A stretch of DNA of 10,787 nt. Origin: Neolecta irregularis DAH-3 (taxonomy: Eukaryota; Ascomycota; Neolectomycetes; Neolectales; Neolectaceae). A program made the translations under genes and the position numbers. Of this stretch, positions 8,213 to 10,787 are shown piece by piece. Under the pieces are notes generated by a model, which saw only the letters and a program-made list of their open reading frames with translations, was not told the DNA's origin and did not search any database. Each line of letters opens with the position of its first letter. Position 1 is the stretch's first letter. The DNA lies in the NCBI GenBank assembly GCA_001929475.1, contig LXFE01002793.1:1-10787 (forward strand), written 5' to 3'.

Positions 8213-9141
8213 TTAAATTTTAACCCGTTTAAACTCTGACGATCGTCCATTAAATCTTTTCTTTCGATCAATTTCTTCCTGCATTATTTGATCTACCGTC
8301 GACGTTATCTTCTTTTGATTTTGAACCGATTGTTTAGAAATTGTAGTTGTCCTTTTCACTGTCGAAAAGATGTTTTGTTTCTTTTTAGGGAGGGCAACGG
8401 GGAGCGTATTGGGAATCGAGTCTTGCTTTCCAGTTGTTTTCCAATCGAGTTTAATCTTTTCGTCTTGTTCACGTATTAGAACCTTTTGCCTCTCTTCATC
8501 CCCTGTCGTCGTCGTGGACTCCTCGTGACTGGCTCGTTCAATTTGTTGCGCAATCAATTTATTCTCGCGATTTTCTTCCCCTTTGTCTAATCGTTCCCTC
8601 TTTCTCACAATTTCTTTACGACGCATTGATTCAGGTGAATTATCAATCCACGACATATACCATCCTTTTTCATTTTGTTCTACTTTGCAGATTCCTTCGC
8701 GACCTAAATGTTTGACGAATTCAGTCAACGTGACCCAATGTGTTCCATTCATGTGAACATGTGATTTATGTGAAATGTACCTGCTCTCGTTAAATTATTT
8801 TGTGGCAAGGGAGAGATACTCTTGGTAAAAGTGGTTTGCGTTGACTTTCTTTTCTCCGTGAGAGGTTCGTAGTTGTTGGAGGAAATCATGTTTAAATTGG
8901 TTAGAGTACTGTTGTATATGTTTTCGTGGGTTTTCGCCTACGATGAGCATTTGTCGCACGTGTCCTTCTGATGCTACATGGCACCGAAACCCATTTTCGT
9001 CACGACATTGTTTTTCGCAGACTTGGCAGTACCAACGGAGTCGTTGGAGGCCTTTAGCCTTCATTTTATTGGCGAGATCTGTTGTTAGCTGGGAGAATAG
9101 GGAAGAGTGCATTTCGGTGTTCCTACAGCTGCTTTTGGCAT
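8213..9141 (-). CDS. DNA/RNA-binding protein Kin17, fungal short form, three exons
   Basis: Kin17 is a nuclear zinc-finger protein linked to DNA replication, repair and pre-mRNA processing. Exons are 9141-9111, 9078-8820 and 8780-8213; introns are 32 nt (GC donor) and 39 nt. The product is 285 aa. The start MPKAAVGTPKYLANKMK is the conserved N-terminus and is recovered only by using the GC-AG intron. The zinc finger has Cys28, Cys31, His44 and His50, the same positions as in human Kin17. It is followed by the winged-helix region (NHFYQEYISHK, HMNGTHWVTLTEFVKHLGRE, GWYMSWIDNSPES). The C-terminal third is charged and Lys/Glu-rich, probably coiled coil and disordered. The tandem SH3-like/KOW domain that ends the longer animal and plant proteins (about 390 aa in human) is absent. 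I infer that this is the usual fungal form and not a truncation. Confidence 0.93.
9079..9110 (-). other. 32-nt GC-AG intron in Kin17
   Basis: Read on the minus strand the intron begins GCACTC, contains the branch-like GCTAAC, and ends ACAACAG. Removing it joins MPKAAVGTPK to YLANKMKAKG, the exact family N-terminus, with the Tyr codon split across the junction (T from exon 1, AT from exon 2). No GT donor nearby restores this sequence. Confidence 0.75.
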
Positions 9142-9395
9142 AGTTGGTGGTAGTAGACAAGTCGGTGGTTGGGGGTAAATGGATAAGCTATGCACTAGAT
9201 ATATTCCAAGAAAATCAACAATTTATCTTGATTTATAACCAAATGAAACAAAAATGAGAGAAAAAACAATACACCACACCATGATCCATTTGAACAAGCA
9301 AAAGTCGCAAGAGAAGAGTCTAGTGATGTTTATTAAGATCCTTGCGACTATGACGTGGCAACAACGAGGCAGAGAAACGAGAAAGAAAATGATTG
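9142..9395. other. Intergenic region between the kinase stop and the Kin17 start
   Basis: These 254 bp hold the 3' untranslated region of the kinase gene and the promoter and leader of Kin17, both read on the minus strand. The sequence is AT-rich. No promoter element is distinctive enough to call. Confidence 0.45.
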
Positions 9396-10748
9396 TTACA
9401 GTCCTGAGTCGTTAGTGGGCGTAATACAAGACAGACCAAGTTCGCCTGCCTTGCACAGGGTGATATCCCGAACCCATTCGCTGTTGAGGACTTGCTGGGC
9501 GTTGATGCGTCTAGTGGGATTTGGATCCAATATTGAATAGATGACGTTTCTACATCTAGACTAGACTGGTTAAGGGTGAAATATATGGAGGGTACGCGTT
9601 TGAGTTGTTCGATTGGCTCGTAGCCGGCTTCGCTTTTGCGGCCAAGGAGGTATCGTTCAAAGAACTCGTCTTCTTCGCGTTTTGCAGTTCGCCAGAGGTG
9701 GCGGCCTGTGCGCATTGCCATGTAGATGACACCGCAGGCCCAAATGTCTACTGCTCGCGGGTCGAATTCCTTGTCCGTGTATTCCTCGGGGGCGATGTAG
9801 GGGGCGGAGCCGCAGAGGCCGCAAGTGAGATGGGCTTCTTGTTCCCACGCCATGCGGAAGCACTCGCCGTTGCCAAAGTCTGTGATTTTGAGGGCGCCGT
9901 TTGTTGTGAGGAGGAGGTTTTCTGGCTTGAGGTCCCTGTTGGTTAGTGCGGGGCGCCAAAGCAGCCGACCTGTGGGCGACACCCATGGAGTGCATGTAGT
10001 CTACGCCTCGCATGAGCTGTTTGAAGTAGCAGTCTGCTTCGTCGGGGTCTAGTTTTGTGGAGGCGAGGATGAGGGTATAGAGATCGCCGCCGGCGCAGAA
10101 TTCCATGACTTCGCAGTAGTCGCCCTTTGCGTCCTGGAGGAGATCGAGGGTGTGGATGACGTTTGGGTGGGTGAGGGAGGAGGAGATGCAGAATTCAGAG
10201 GTGAGTCTTTTTGTGTACTTTTTCGCGGACTCCTGCGGGCGGCGGCGGAACTCTTTGACGGCGTACAGCTGCTCGCCGAGGGGGTTTGAGATGTCTGTCT
10301 TGTGGGCGATCCTGACTACGCCAAAGGCGCCCTTGCCGATGATCTCCTGGCAGCGGCCGTACTTTTCGACGAGGGTGGTGGAGGGGGCGCCGTCCTTTTT
10401 GATCGCGGCCTTTTCGGACCGCAGCTGGTCGACCCACGAGTTGACGAGGCTGAGCTTCTCGACGCCGCTGTCGTCGCGCTTGCGGGCTACGGCGGCGGAG
10501 AGCAGGTCGCGCAGCATGGTGCGCAGCTTCTCCTGGCGCTTGTGGCAGCGCAGGTGGTGTTTGTGGGCGCCGTCGGGCAGCACTTGGAAGCGCGGCAGCG
10601 GCGGCGGCGGCAGCTGCGGCGGGCGGGCATCACCGGCGGAGGAGGAGGCGGCAGAAACGACGGCGGGATCGGTGTCGGAGGCGCTGCTTTGGCAGGCGAA
10701 TTCGGATTCGCGGCGCAGCAGGTCGGCCTTTGCGGTCTGCGAGAACAT
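9396..10748 (-). CDS. Serine/threonine protein kinase of the HAL4/SAT4-HAL5-NPR1 type, three exons, 5' end possibly outside the window
   Basis: Fungal kinases of this group control potassium uptake and the stability of nutrient transporters at the plasma membrane. Exons are 10748-9970, 9935-9596 and 9560-9396; introns are 34 and 35 nt; the product from Met10748 is 427 aa. Kinase motifs are complete: Gly-loop GKGAFGVV (138-145), VAIK-type Lys165 (AVKEF), Glu185, catalytic loop HRDLKPEN (259-266), DFG 279-281, and GSAPYIAPEEY. The strings DFGNGECFRMAWE, EFDPRAVDIWACGVIYMAM and TGRHLWR are characteristic of the HAL group. Intron 1 splits the Arg codon of HRD. Residues 1-120 are low complexity (Ala/Ser/Pro, with a Pro run near 43-51) and probably disordered. 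The frame stays open upstream of Met10748 to the right edge, so the true start may lie further out. The 5' two thirds is very GC-rich, unlike the neighbouring genes. Confidence 0.9.
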
Positions 10749-10787
10749 GCGCTGGAGGCGGGTGCGTCTGCGGGGCGGGGGCTGGGC

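Noticed and set aside
9605-9946. A 113-codon open frame on the plus strand opposite the kinase
   Set aside because: It lies antisense to conserved kinase motifs in GC-rich DNA, where long chance frames are common.
10195-10437. Arg/Pro-rich frame on the minus strand within the kinase
   Set aside because: It is a shifted reading of kinase exon 1; the true frame carries the Gly-loop and the VAIK-type lysine.
1-10787. Alternative genetic code or ciliate-type genome, suggested by tiny introns and in-frame stops
   Set aside because: All internal TAA, TAG and TGA codons fall inside inferred introns, genes end properly at standard stops, and the proteins look fungal.
9560-10787. Contaminating or misassembled GC-rich segment at the right end
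   Set aside because: One kinase reading frame and its splice sites continue smoothly across the compositional change, so a join inside the gene is unlikely.

Overview
The window reads as gene-dense nuclear DNA from a fungus with very small introns. At least eight protein-coding genes can be followed. Seven of them are assigned to a family at varying confidence (five clearly), and all are split by introns that I place at 32-43 nt. A first look suggests broken genes, because the reading frame shifts every few hundred bases. Removing the short GT-AG introns restores full-length proteins with catalytic motifs intact, so these are spliced genes and not pseudogenes. Stop codons behave as in the standard code. 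A complex I accessory subunit, a HAL4/HAL5-type kinase, a short Kin17 and fungal-type seryl-tRNA synthetase sequence all point to a fungus. The tiny introns hint at an early-diverging lineage, but this placement is weak.

Layout, left to right: (1) the 5' part of an unrecognised minus-strand gene (exits at position 1); (2) divergently, a plus-strand aldehyde dehydrogenase (about 439-2081, 6 exons); (3) convergent with it, a minus-strand cyclopropane-synthase/N-methyltransferase-like SAM enzyme with an N-terminal membrane segment (3881-2372, 7 exons); (4) about 1.4 kb (3882-5272) without a confident gene; (5) a tiny minus-strand complex I subunit resembling NDUFB2 (5509-5273, 2 exons); (6) divergently, cytosolic seryl-tRNA synthetase (5678-7257, 7 exons); (7) a small TMEM254-like membrane protein (7384-7738, 2 exons); (8) convergent with it, the DNA/RNA-binding protein Kin17 (9141-8213, 3 exons); (9) upstream of Kin17 on the same strand, a HAL4/SAT4/HAL5-type protein kinase (10748-9396, 3 exons), possibly continuing beyond the right edge.

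The genes do not form one pathway; they are a normal eukaryotic mixture of housekeeping and metabolic genes. The most interesting features are at the level of gene structure: 24 inferred introns averaging about 37 nt, one apparent GA-AG intron (seryl-tRNA synthetase) and one 32-nt GC-AG intron (Kin17), two introns that are multiples of three and free of stops, and a steep rise in GC content inside the kinase gene at the right end. I saw no mobile element, CRISPR array, rRNA or tRNA gene.
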